Assembly: GCA_963580285.1 (NCBI GenBank)
Contig: OY757012.1
Span: 170,707,994 to 170,771,993, forward strand
Direction: 5' to 3'
Source: Lucinisca nassula
Lineage: Eukaryota; Mollusca; Bivalvia; Lucinida; Lucinidae
DNA length: 64,000 nucleotides
Of the stretch, positions 40,901-54,023 are shown one piece after another; position 1 is the stretch's first letter; every line of letters starts with the position of its first letter. The translations under genes were made by a program, and so were the position numbers. The notes beneath the pieces were generated by a model. The model saw only the letters and a program-made list of their open reading frames with translations. It had not been told where the DNA came from and made no database searches.

Positions 40901-43900
40901 TTTGGACCCTTTTCATCCTCTAGCGCAGAACAATTACCTTTGCCTGTGTAGATCCAGGTGAGATACCCCATGTATTGACTGTTAAGGATCTAAACTTTTA
41001 GCTACCTGTTCATGATTTTGACTCAACACTATTTCCTGCCTGGTTTGGGTCATATACGAGACATCAAGTTCTGCAACGGAAGGTCCAGTGGTTTTTCTCC
41101 AGGTACTCCGATTTCAGGCAGTCTCTGATAAACAATCGGCCGGATATGAGTGAAATAATATTGAAAGGGCTATAAAACCAAATTAAAATGGAAAGAACAG
41201 GAAATGGTTATATATATATATATCTTTATTAAACAATGGAAGACTTTCACTTCAGAGATTTGACTTACAAGATGAGTCTAATAACAAAAAAAAGTGCTCT
41301 GTGTTTTATATTCAAACAGCATGCCTTTCAATCTGAGTGCCTGGCTTATGGAAAGGCACTTCTTTTGTGATTCAACGAATCACTGAGAAGAGTGTGGCAC
41401 AAAAGAGGACCTTTTATTGACCAGTCACAGGTCCTTTCACCATCATCTAGCATAAAAAAAAGTTACAAAAAGGACTTAAAAGAAAATTACTGTCAATAGT
41501 GATGGCATGGAAATAAAATCAGTGTCAAAATTCATTGTTTAGAATTGAAATAGATAAGCTTTAGCAGGGAATTGATGACTAATAAATCCCCATTTGGAAG
41601 TCAACCATAGATTGTGTTCGAAGAGTGCGATTCTATACATGTGCATATACAATTGCTTCTGCACAATGCTGAACTAGACAAAAATATTGAGTACTGATAG
41701 ACTGCTTCAAAGGTTTAAGCCGATAGTGAGTCGGACTTAAATCCAAGCATTTTTTTTATGCTCCTGCCATTCGAAGAATGGTGGAAGGGCATATAGAGTA
41801 AAGTAGAAGTAAAACAAAGATCAGGAATCGATACAATTAACGTACTCCACCCATCAAACACACCAAAGGGAAAGAAACACAAACATTAAGCGACCCTTGT
41901 CCATCCATCCATTTGTTTGACCGTGGGTTCCTTTGTCCATCCATCTGAAACTTAAACACTGTCAATAACTTCCTTATTTCTGGATGGATTTTAAAATATC
42001 GTGGGTTCCTTTGTCCATCCATCTGAAACTTAAACACTGTCAATAACTTCCTTATTTCTGGATGGATTTTAAAATATCTTGGCAGAAATGTTGACCAACA
42101 TGAGACGATGTAATGCGCACAAGACCCAGGTTTATACTGCCAATGTCAAGGTGGTACTTGGAGGTCAAAGGTCAAGAAAAGTGGGTTTGAAAGATGAGCA
42201 CTGTCAATAAATTTCTTATTTATGGGTGGATTTTGAAATTACTTGGTAGAAATGTTAACCATCATGAGATGATGTGTGGCACACAAAACCCAGGTCCATA
42301 CCTCCAAGGTCAAGGTTGTGCTTAGAGGTCAAAGGTAAAAAAGGGGTCCGAAACTTGTCAATAACTTGTTTATTTCTGGATTGATTTTGAAGTTACTTGG
42401 CAGAAATGTTGACTATTATGAGTTGATGTGTCACACCCAAAACCCAGGTATGAGATTTCTTTTTGTTTCAGTATTGGGTAAAATCGACTGGAAGGTCTCC
42501 AAAAGGATCTAAATAGTGTTGAAGGGGACATAAAAACACAACAAAAACCAACCATTGACATACATAATTTGAGTTTGAATGCACTCAACACAGCCGGCTT
42601 GGACAATATCTATCAAAGTAATTACTACTTAAACCATTTGGCTCGAAGAATGAACTAATTTTACAGTAAATGATTATAATTGTTTTTGTTGTTCCATTTG
42701 TTTCAGTTAGCCGAGAGATATCTTGATGGGGACAGCCTTCTTTTCACATGGACTGGTGAGGAGATTGTGAGGATCAGAGAACAGACTGCAGCATTTTTAA
42801 TTTCTAAAGGTTATTTTGTTACCATGTTTCGTAGTGTGTTGAAAGATTTTTATGCCCCCCGCCATTCGAAGAATGGTGGAAAGGGCATATAGCGTTGCCC
42901 CTGTCCGTCCATCCGTGCGTGCGTGCGTTGGAAACTTAAACGCAGTCAATATCTTTATTTCTTTATGGATTTTAAAATTACTTGGCAGAAGTGTTAACCA
43001 TCATGAGACAGCGTCTCACATGCAAAACCCAGGTCCGTACCTCCAAGATCAAGGTCATACTTAGAGGTCAAAGGTCAAAAAAAGGGTCCGAAACTTAAAC
43101 GCAGTCAATAACTTTCTTATTTCTGGATGGATTTTGAAATTACTTTGAAGAAATGTTAACCATCATGAGACAATGTGTCACATGCAAACCCAGATCCATA
43201 CCTCCAAGATCAATGTCGTACTTAGAGGTCAAAGTAAAAAAAAAATGGTCCGAAACTTAAACGCAGTCAATAACTTTCTTATCTCTGGATGGATTTTGAA
43301 ATTACTTGGCAGAAATGTTGGCCATCATGAGACAATATGCCTCACACAAAACCAAGGTCCTTACCTCCAAGGCTAAGGTCATACTTAAGAGGTCAAATGT
43401 GTAAAAAGGGTCCAAAACTTAAACACGGTCAATAACTTTCTACAGATGAATACGAACATAGACATATTTTCAGGCGGGGGCATCCGTGTCCTATGGACCC
43501 ATTTCTAGTTAATCCCACGCCGCAAAGCGGAGCGGGGATTATAGGAATGGCCTTCGTCTGTCCGTCCGTCAGTCTGTCCATCCGTCTTTCTGTATGTCCG
43601 TAACACTTTCTTGTCCGCTCCATATCTTCTGCACCTGACAGATTTTCATTAAACTTTGGTCAGTTTTACCTCTCAGTGAGCTGGTGTGCAGAACCTATAA
43701 ATGAACCATGCCGACTCAAGGTCAAGGTCATGGTTGAAGGTCACGAGTTTGAAACTTGGAATTTTTTGTCCATTCCATATCTCCTTTACCCTTGGAAGGA
43801 TTTTCATTAAACTTTGGTCAAATATTCTTCACAGTGAGCTGATGTGCAGAACCCATGTCCGTCTGTCAGTTTGTCCATCCGTCTGTCTGTAACTTTTTCT

Positions 43901-46900
43901 TGTCCGTTCCGTATCTCTTGAAGCCTTTAATAGATATTCATTAAATATGTTCTATAAAAGGGTTATCCTTTGGAAGCAAGGAATACACCACAGAAGTGAA
44001 AAATATGGAGTGTACATGTTTTCTGGGCCAGACTAGCTAGTTTCGGCCAATTAGGCCTCATCAGTGACCCTCAGATATTTTTCAAAATTCCACAATGGAA
44101 TCAATGATCCCAAAGGACAAAAATATAAACTACACTATGATGTAGGGCAGGGAGACGTTTTACCGCCGCCACACATTCCCACACACCAGCTGTAGTGAAG
44201 TTAAATATGTTCTATAAAAGGGTTATCCTTTGGAAGCAAGGAATACACCACAGACGTGAAAAAATTGGAGTGTACATGTTTTCTGGGCCAGACTAGCTAG
44301 TTTCGGCCAATTAGGCCTCATCAGTGACCCTCAGATATTTTTCAAAATTCCACAATGGAATCAATGATCCCAAAGGACAAAAATATAAACTACACTATGA
44401 TGTAGGGCAGGGAGACGTTTTACCGCCGCCACACATTCCCACACACCTTTGGTCAACTTTGCTCTCAGTGAACTGGTGTGCAGAACCTATAAACGAACCA
44501 TGCCGACTCAAGGTCAAGGTCATGGTTGAAGGTCACGAGTTTGAAACTTGGATTTTTTTGGTCTGTACCATAATACCTTTACCCTTTGAAGGATTTTCAT
44601 TAAACTTTGGTCAAATAGTCTTCACAGTGAGCTGATGTGCAGAACCCATGTCTGGCCGGCCTCAGTGGCTCAGTCGGATGCACGTCTGACTGGTGATCAG
44701 GAGGACGCGGGTTCGACTCCAGCCGGGGTCGGCAACATTCTTTCGTGGAGATTGATCATGAAATCTTTTCTACGGTCATTCTCTCCCTTCCGCTGATTCA
44801 TGAAGGACAGTTGTCAGTTTCTGGCGAAAGAATGTGCACTGTACTGGTTAACCGCTTACGTATAAGCCTGCCCAGGAAAGTGTTGATAGGTAAACTGACC
44901 GGCTCAAAAATGACCTAAATAGTGTTGACTGGGCCGTAAAACTCCAAAACAAACAAACAAGAACCCATGTCTATCCATCCATCTGTCTGTCAGTCAGTCC
45001 TTTTTCTTGTCCGTTCCATATCTCCTGAACCCTTTAATAGATTTTCATGAAACTTTGGTCAATTATCCCCCTCAGTGAGCTGATGTGCAGAACCTATAAA
45101 TGAACCATGTCGACTCAAGGTCAAGGTCACATTTGAAGGTCACGAGTTTAAAACTTTGATTTTTTGTCCCTTCCATATCTCCTTTACCCCAAGAAGGATT
45201 TTCATTAAACTTTGGGTCAATTATCCCCCTCAGTGATGAGATGTGGATAAAGTCCAGAAATTATCATTTATAAATATTTCTAATTTAGTTAAAAATTTAG
45301 AGTGAGGTCTGGGTGGGTGGTGTAATTCAATATAAGCCAATATCAGACATTGAAGAACTAACTGGGGATTTATGATCTTTTAATAATCAGTTAACTTAAA
45401 GGTTGAGTCATATAACTGTTAGGCGGAAGAAAAATATTGATAAGATATTAGCATCTTTTGCATGCTGCAAAATTACATGATTGTATGCTATGTATATCAC
45501 TTTATTTAAAAAAAATGGATCCCTGACCTACTTGAAGAAAAAATAAACATTGATAATACTTTCTGAAACATTTGAGATACTGCCTCCATATACTGTGACC
45601 TATGAATGTCTTGTAAAGTTGTAAGAAGCATTGGCATTGGCCTGGGCACATTTTCATGTTTCACTAACACATCTTAATATATTTCTGTTATAATAGCAGC
45701 CAGACTGCCTGATCTTATGGAAAGTGAGGTGGACTCTATTCCAATCAGTGGGGATGTCACAGGTCTATCAGAGGTTCCATTATCACCCTGTCCAACAGAG
45801 GACCCAGTATCGCCCTCTGTGATCATAGAAGCTGCAGGTCCAGCCACTGAATGCCCTAGTCCAAACCAATTTGATGCACCAGTCACCTTGCTACCGGAGA
45901 GAAAATACAACTTGAGGAATATTAAAGAAAAGGTAAAAACAGAATCTTGGTTATCATTGAAAACATAAAATCCTAACTATAGTCCATGTCTCTCTGACAG
46001 TCAATGACAAGATGGCTACCAAAATAGAATGAAAAGGAAATATCAGGAATCTGGCGACACAATTATCCAACACTTCCCATCCAAGACACCAGTGGGAAAG
46101 AAGCATACCACAATAATTAAAAACATCACAAGTGGAAGCCAAATGGACAGTTCCTTTCCCACAAAATGGCCATATGGCTTTCCAAATAAAACTAGAGTGC
46201 AGTCAATGGCGCGCCATTGCAAATCCCCACGCTTTCTCCATGGGCTAAGTACAGAATATTTTTGCAGAACTCACAATAATCACTATAATCACTGTTGATG
46301 GAAAACAGAGCTGTTAACTACAGTCATACATAAAGGCTTGAGCATGTTTCCATGATGGTCATACATATTTGTCAAGGAAATTTGGATTGTCATCAGCGAA
46401 TTGTCAAGGAATTTAGTTGTGTCTAGTCTGTATGAACCCTGAGTTTGTTGTATAAACTGCATGCATGGTAATAATTTCAGTTTTGTGGATTTTATCAATG
46501 TGCAAACTCTTGGGAATCACTCAATAATGCATGAAGCTCAAAGGGTGTTATGTTGATGGAAATGTTAAAGATTCACTGGAGTTTATACATTGATCAACTC
46601 CAGAAGAAAAAAATAATTCATTCTTTAATGGAACTTGCAAACTGCTTAGAAAGTCTAAGCCTACCTGTGGAAAATGCGAGTCAGACCTTCAAATTCATAT
46701 AAACTCTATTTGTTTCATAGGGTGGCATGATTAATAAAGTAATGGCACTTTCATTGTTGGAGTTCATCCTGTAATAACTCATTCTGCTGGATAGTGTAGT
46801 TTGTGGTATATACTAGAAATAATAAATAAAAAAAAATGTCAGAATTTGTGAATTTCTACTTTGCAGAGACAAAGTGCAACATTTGTGTATCCACTTTTGA

Positions 46901-49900
46901 AGAAGGCAAGGAAGTATTACTGTGTTTGTCGGAGAATGGATGATGGAAGGTAAATGCTATAAGTTATATTTTAATATTTGATGATAAATAAATGTAGTCA
47001 CATAGAAAAAAATGTCAGATATTTAAATTTTATGTGACCATAAATGATGGTAAATAGGCTGTTTCAAGTACATAGAGTCAGTTGAAAAGTTAACAAGTCA
47101 CATTCACTCTTAGAGTCACATTTTAAACTTGCCAATGAACTTCATTAAAACAATTAACTGTATTATTTACAATTACATTAACAATGAAGAGAGGGTGAAC
47201 CCTTTTGATTTTCAAGGTCAGTAGCCTTAGGTCAATTTCAATAGCTTTGACATAACCTTTTGAAAAGGATGCAAGATAAAGCTATCATCATAGAAGCATC
47301 AAACCTTCCACAAATGTTCTTAAGTTAAAAAAGGAATCAACTGCACAAAATTTCCCTATTAAAAGCACTTTTGACATCAGAAAAACGCCTTAGTCCAATG
47401 ATATGAGAGAAAACCATGGAAGCAAGCAGCTCATTTTGGATAGAGGATTAGAAACTGGGCTTTTTTCTGAGATTTCTCAAAAGCCAAATAATTTGCAACA
47501 CTTTACTCTGTTAAGGCAAGCACAATCAGAAAGATATAGGCACTGACTATTTATGACAGCTCAGTTGTGTGTGTCAATGGTGATCAGCAGGTTGTGGCTT
47601 CAATGTCAGATGAGTTTTGCACAGCATACTGCCATAATTTTTATGTCCCTTGAATAGTATAAGCTGGACAAAGACCTGATTATTGAACACTAACAAAAGC
47701 ATATACTGGTGCTTAAAAAAACTGAATTGACCTTGACATCAATTTTTAAACAATCTCAAGAAAAAAAATTTTAATGCACAGCAGGTCAGTACCTCAAGTT
47801 GAATCGTGGCTGGTTATGTGAGACAAATGGGGCACCAGTAGCTGCCCAATGGGGCGTTTATTCTATCTCAGCTGAGCTCTTAAAATGAACAGCATGGCAT
47901 TAAAACTGATTTTTTAATAACCTTTACTTTCTGTCAACCACATCCTGTGAAAACTTAACTCTTATCTTGCAGAATATTCATTTAAGCCACACCCATTTCT
48001 GTCTATCATCCAATCAAATTACTTTATGTAATTTATTGCTACAAATTTATAAGCTGAATGCCAAACAGTGTAGAACTTCAGATCCATCTGATCTGGATCT
48101 ACACTGTTTACAAAGATAGGGGTTGTCGTGAACAGCAAGATAAGGGTTACAAAATAACCTTAGGTGAAAAGTGGGTAAACTGATTGAAGTGTAAGCTTAT
48201 ATTTCATTTCCTATATTACAGCATATTCTGGAGCTGCGATATTTGTGGTGAATGGTTTCATCCAGAATGCAGTGGGTATTCAGCTGATGACAAAGCCCCT
48301 GAGCCCTTTGTATGTAAAGCTTGCTTGCCAAACATGGTATGTAATATCTTTCTCCATTGGGACCAAAGTTAAATTTTCCTTTAAAGATGTGACAGACGCC
48401 TCTTATTTCGTATGCAATCTTGCATTGTTTAAAATACAATGTGCTTTCAATGCTTAATTGTTCATATGTTCTCACCTGTCCGTCCGTCCATCCGTCCGAG
48501 CGAACATTAGGGTTTAGGGATTCACTAGTGTAAGGATTGGATAACAATGATTAGAAAATATTGATTTGTTCTGTAAACAAAAAGTCTTAAGAGGTTAGCC
48601 CCTAAACCAAACAAAAGTAAATCACAAAAGAAATAGCCCCTAAACCCAAAACGTTAGAATGTCAGTCCGTCTGTCTGTCAGTCCACATTATTTCATGTAT
48701 TTTTTTTCTTAATAACTTAAAGACTGTCAAAAATATCAACTTCAAACTTTTAACATAAGGTCACAACAACATTACACACGTTCATGGCAAGTTAACACTA
48801 ACTACATATTGTTAGAGTTATGGCTCTTTGAATCATTTCAAAATTTCTACTTTTTTAGCTCACCTGTCACGTAGTGACAAGGTGAGCTTTTGGGATCACT
48901 TTTTGTCCGTCGTGCGTCCGTGCGTGCGTGCGTGCGTGCGTCCGTGCGTGCGTGCGTCCGTAAACTTTTCTTCAAACGACATCTCCTCCTAAACCACTGA
49001 TGGTATTTTGACCAAACTTCACAGGAATGATCCTTAGGTGGTCCCCTTTCAAAGTTGTTCAAATGGTTCTGGTCCGTTGCACATATAGGTCACAGTAGCC
49101 AAAAATAGATTTTTTTCACCGAAAACTTAAAAAATCTTCTTCTCTGAAACCGCAAGGCCCAGGTCTTTGATATTTGGTATGAAGCTTCATCTAGTGGACC
49201 CCTACCAAGATTGTTCAAATTATAGTGCTGGGGCCAAAATTGCCCCCGCACGGGGGCCCTTTGGTTTTACATGGGCTTATATAGGGAAAATCTTTAAAAA
49301 TCTTCTTCTCTGAAACCGCAAGGCCCAGGTCTTTGATATTTGGTATGAAGCTTCATCTAGTGGACCCCTACCAAGATTGTTCAAATTATAGTGCTGGAGC
49401 TAAAAATGCCCCCGCACGGGGCCCCTTTGGTTGTACATGGGCTTATATAGGGAAAATCTATAAAAATCTTCTTCTCTGAAACCGCAAGGCCCAGGTCTTT
49501 GATATTTGGTATGAAGCTTCATCTAGTGGACCCCTACCAAGATTGTTCAAATTATAGTGCTGGAGCTAAAAATGCCCCCGCACGGGGCCCCTTTGGTTGT
49601 ACATGGGCTTATATAGGGAAAATCTATAAAAATCTTCTTCTCTGAAACTGCAAGGCCCAGGTCTTTGATATTTGGTATGAAGCTTCATCTAGTGGACCCC
49701 TACCAAGATTGTTCAAATTATAGTGCTGGAGCTAAAAATGCCCCCCGCATGGGGGCCCTTTGATTTTACATGGGCTTATATAGGGAAAATCTTGAAAAAT
49801 CTTCTTCTCTGAAACCGCAAGGCCCAGGTCTTTGATATTTGGTATGAAGCTTCATCTAGTAGACCCCTACCAAGATTGTTCAAATTATAGTGCTGGGGCC

Positions 49901-52900
49901 AAAAATGCCCCCGCACCAGAGCCCTTTTGTTTTACATAGGCTTATATAGGGAAAATCTAGAAAAATCTTCTTCTCTGAAACTGCAAGGCCCAGGTCTTTG
50001 ATATTTGGTATGAAGCTTCATCTTGTGGAACTCTACCAAGATTGTTCAAATTATAGCCCTGGGGCCAAAAATGCCCCCGCTCCGGGGCCCTTTGGTTTTA
50101 CATAGACTTATATAGGGAAAATCTTGAAAAATCTTCTTCTCTGAAACCACAAGGCTTAGGTCTTCGATATTTGTTATGAAGCTTCAGCTAGTGGACCTCT
50201 ATAAAGATTGTTCAAATTATAGCCCTGAGACCAAAAATGCCCCCGCCATGTGGCCCTTTGGTTTTACATAGACTTATATAGGGAAAATCTTTAAAAATCA
50301 TCTTCTCTGAAACACAAGGCTTAGGTCTTTGCAAGAGCTCATTAGATATGATGAGCTACTGGGTCTTTGATATTTGTTATGAAGCTTCAGCTAGTGGACC
50401 TCTACCAAGATTGTTCAAATTATAGCCCTGGGGCCAAAAATGCCCCCGCTCCGGGGCCCTTTGGTTTAACATAGACTTATATAGGGAAAATCTTGTTTTA
50501 CATAGACTTCTATATGCAGGGTAAACCTTTAAAATCTTCTTCTCTGAAACCAGAAAGCCCAGGTCTTTCATATTCGGTATGAAGCTTCATCTTGTGGACC
50601 TCTACCAAGATTGTTCAAATTTTAGCCCTGGGACCAAAATTGACCCTGCCCGGGGCCCCCTTGTTATGCTTTGGATCAGGTGAGCGAACCAGGGCCCTCT
50701 GGGCCCTCTTGTTTATCTTTAAACATCATAATTTTCTAAAGATATTCAAATGAAAGTTATTAACGCCTCCATCAAAACTAAAGGTCAATTTCAATAATGT
50801 GGAACTTTTACCCAACATTGAGATGGAATGACATCTCAAGCCATGTTGGCCAATGAAACCAATTGGGTTTATCAGCATGGACGGTCTGACTTGCCGCACT
50901 TCGCCTGGCCATGCTTAGATGTTCCAAGAGGTTTAACAGTACTCGTGTGCAGGCCTCCTAGCAAAACCTATAAGAACCTATAATTTTGTGCCAAACCTAT
51001 AAAACCTTTCTTTTGTTCATAAAACCTATAAAAAGCCTGTATTTTCATGAAAAAACCTATATTACTTTATCTGAGTAATGGTGGCACAAAAGTTCATCAA
51101 ATATTTTTTCTTCAGTTTTAAATCTTTATGTAGGTTTGGAAGACTCTTTTTTTAACCTGTATTTTTATTGAAAAACCTGTAAATAACCTATATTTTGAGG
51201 AAGAAGAACCTATATAAAAACCTATATTTTCAAAGTGGGCCACAAGGAGGCCTGCCTTGGAAGCAGGCCACTAGGACTCACGTGAGGTCAGTTTCAGAAG
51301 TGCTTGTAACATCATGCAGCCCAATCTATTGCTCAAAGCTGTGGTGTGTGGGGTGATGGTTCAAATGTATATTAGCTATTAATCAAACATGAGATACCCA
51401 TTGATCTCTTCAAAGACCGGACCTAAGTTGAATACAGTGTGTAACAAAAGCTTATCTGTTCTTCTGTTTACAGTAAGCAATATGTTTGTCATTAGATCAA
51501 AGTCTGATGTAAACAATCATTTATCTGTAAATAATTGAATGAAATATACACACTTGGTTCACTCCAGCAAGAGTTGCAGAGTATGAAGAAAATAACATGG
51601 AAGAGAAATATTTTTGTGGGTCTGTTTCAGGAACTACACTCTGGATTAAGAAATGGTAGTGATGCTGACAGGGTAGCCGAGAAATTTGTGGAACAATTTT
51701 TCAGCCAGGTTTGAATGTTCATCTTCATTGTAAATGAATGAAAGAATTAAAGGCTATAAAGGGTGCCATTGCAAGCTCAGAAATCTGATGTCAGTTGAAA
51801 TGGAATAAATTTGCACTGTTTTGTTTTTATTGGAATTAAAGGGCCCAGTCAACACCATTTTGGTCCTTTTTTAGCTGTTCAATTTGACTTATTCGCACTG
51901 TTCCTGGGCAGCCTTATAATAAGCAGTTTACAAGTACAGTGCAAATTATATATAGCCTTGATACAAAAGTTGGGGAAGGTTAAACTATTGACTTGATATG
52001 ACAAAAATAATGTTGCTTAGGGCGTAAAACTTAAACATAGCAATAAATTGAGATTTTATTATTGGTCTCGATATCCATGTAGGCTAAACCTAAGCTTGAG
52101 TTGCATGCAATGTCTGCAACGTTTGTTGATTTTTATGCCAGGCCACTAAAAAGTGGCGGCGTTATAAGAATCTAATATGGGTGTGAGAATGGATTGAAGG
52201 TCCGTCCTGAGGGTCACTGTTAGGCATCACCAGGCATGCCGATTGACGCCCGACTTATCAAGAGGGATGGATTTTTCTATCCACCATTCATACCTATGAT
52301 TCTTTATCTTGCATACTTTTCAGTTCTTAGTATGGATTTTTAATAATACAGTCACTTAAGTTACCATTGTCCACCATATTATGACAGTAGGGTGATGTTG
52401 AGTGACGTCATGTAATGTGTTGTGACATCAACCTTCACTACTTTGCATAGGAAGGGATCGCAGGATCGATCCCGGGCTTCTCCAGACTTTCGGATCAGTC
52501 TTGAAACCGAGGTCCGGTCTCCGTATGACCTTAGCTGTTGGTGGGATGTAAAACTCAAACACTCACTCACTTTGCATAGGAGGTAGTATTCAACCAGTGC
52601 ATATCAAATATGTGAGAATATTCAATTTTTACCCTGTCTCTGCATATTAACAGGTAAGAATATAAGAATTTTATATGGGTGTGAGGGGTGGATGGAAAAA
52701 TACGTCCCAAGGGACACTGTCTGGCATCACGAGGCTTGCCGAGTGATGCTGGACAGTGATCCCGAGGGATGGATTATTCTATCCACCCCTCACACCCATA
52801 TGGGATTCTTTTTCTTGCATACTTTCCATTTTCAGTGCTGATTTTTAATGCTGCAGTCACTTCGGTTACCAACGTCAGCCATATTGTGTTGACACTGCAG

Positions 52901-53992
52901 GAATGTTTAGTGACGTCACGTAACGTGCTGTGACATCAACCTTAACGACGGTCATAATCAACCAGTGCATTTATCAAACATGCGATTATATTCGATTTTG
53001 GGTCAGAGCACCAGGGTCAGAACATAAATTTCTATCCCAGGGTAAAATCATGGATTTCCTTGTCTGGTGTGCAAGAACAGAATTTCTTTCTTTGAGCTGT
53101 TAAGTCACTTTGGCTTACATGCTTACTCATTTGCATTTTTCATTGCATTGCCTATAGTATACAAAATTTCTTCAATACATGGGTCAGTGTCCCAAAAAGA
53201 ATATTAAGTTGTCTTTTTCTAGACTCGCATGGTGGTTGTCAATACCATGCGGTTGATGCTGGCAGGCATATGATGGGGTACACCCGTCATAGGCATACCA
53301 GCATTATATGTAAATTTACATGGGCATGTTGCTTAAAATATAGGAGTCTGTTAGACACCCTTTAAGTATCCACAACCTCCCTGTTGACACTGGTGGGCAG
53401 TTGTCGCAGTCAATGGGCAGCACATGGAAGACTAGCCATTGTCTTCCAGGGCTGCCTATTGATAAACATGTAGGTTAGTGAATAATTTAATTAAGAGATT
53501 AAGTTTTTAATCTTGTTTTAAATTAAGAATGTTAGTTGGTTTTATCTCCCCCATATTACACTATCTTGTGTTGCAGGTTCCCCCTTGGGAGACCTGTGGT
53601 CGCCTTGGTAGTTGGCTACTACAGCCAAGTTTCAAGTGCCCCCTTTTGTGAAGATAGTTTCAAGGCACCCCGAGTTTTGCACACGGCCCTAGTACTTTGC
53701 TCACATCCCACAGGGGGCCTCACTTAAACCCCGCCTTTCTGAACGGGCTTCTGGTTTTAGCGCCAAGAATCTTAACCAATACTAAAGGCAATAGAATGTA
53801 GCCTGGCATTCAGCCAACCAATCAAATGTTGCTGATAAGCCCGGTAATCCAAACTGAGCATGGATTATCAGTTTCAAGTTCAGCACTCTGGAGTGCACAT
53901 CGTTTAACAATTGCAGATTTTCACCCACCCTCCCTTGCCCATGCATACTGTGTTTGCTGTATGCCAAGTATGAATCATTCTTTTAATCATGT

Positions 53993-54023
<31 letters not shown>

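Larger units (their letters stand above)
43509..45250 (+). mobile_element. HINE-G with satellite I and SINE-T inserted
   Basis: Starts directly at the HINE-F end: TTAATCCCACGCCGCAAAG and hairpin CCGCAAAGCGG. Core units carry TTCATTAAACTTTGGTCA and AGGTCAAGGTCATGGTTGAAG. It is interrupted by satellite I (43941-44447) and SINE-T (44654-44959). No 3' end on this strand; one is seen reversed at 46191. Confidence 0.75.

Noticed and set aside
40835..40951. Read-through of exon 13 to a stop at 40951
   Set aside because: The sequence after the gtattt donor loses family resemblance, while exon 14 continues the C48 helix in frame.
44324..44635. Plus-strand ORF across the satellite I/HINE-G boundary
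   Set aside because: The matching first satellite unit does not keep the frame.
44654..44730. tRNA gene
   Set aside because: The A and B boxes belong to the SINE-T head; there is no convincing cloverleaf or 3' acceptor pairing, and the SINE body follows at once.
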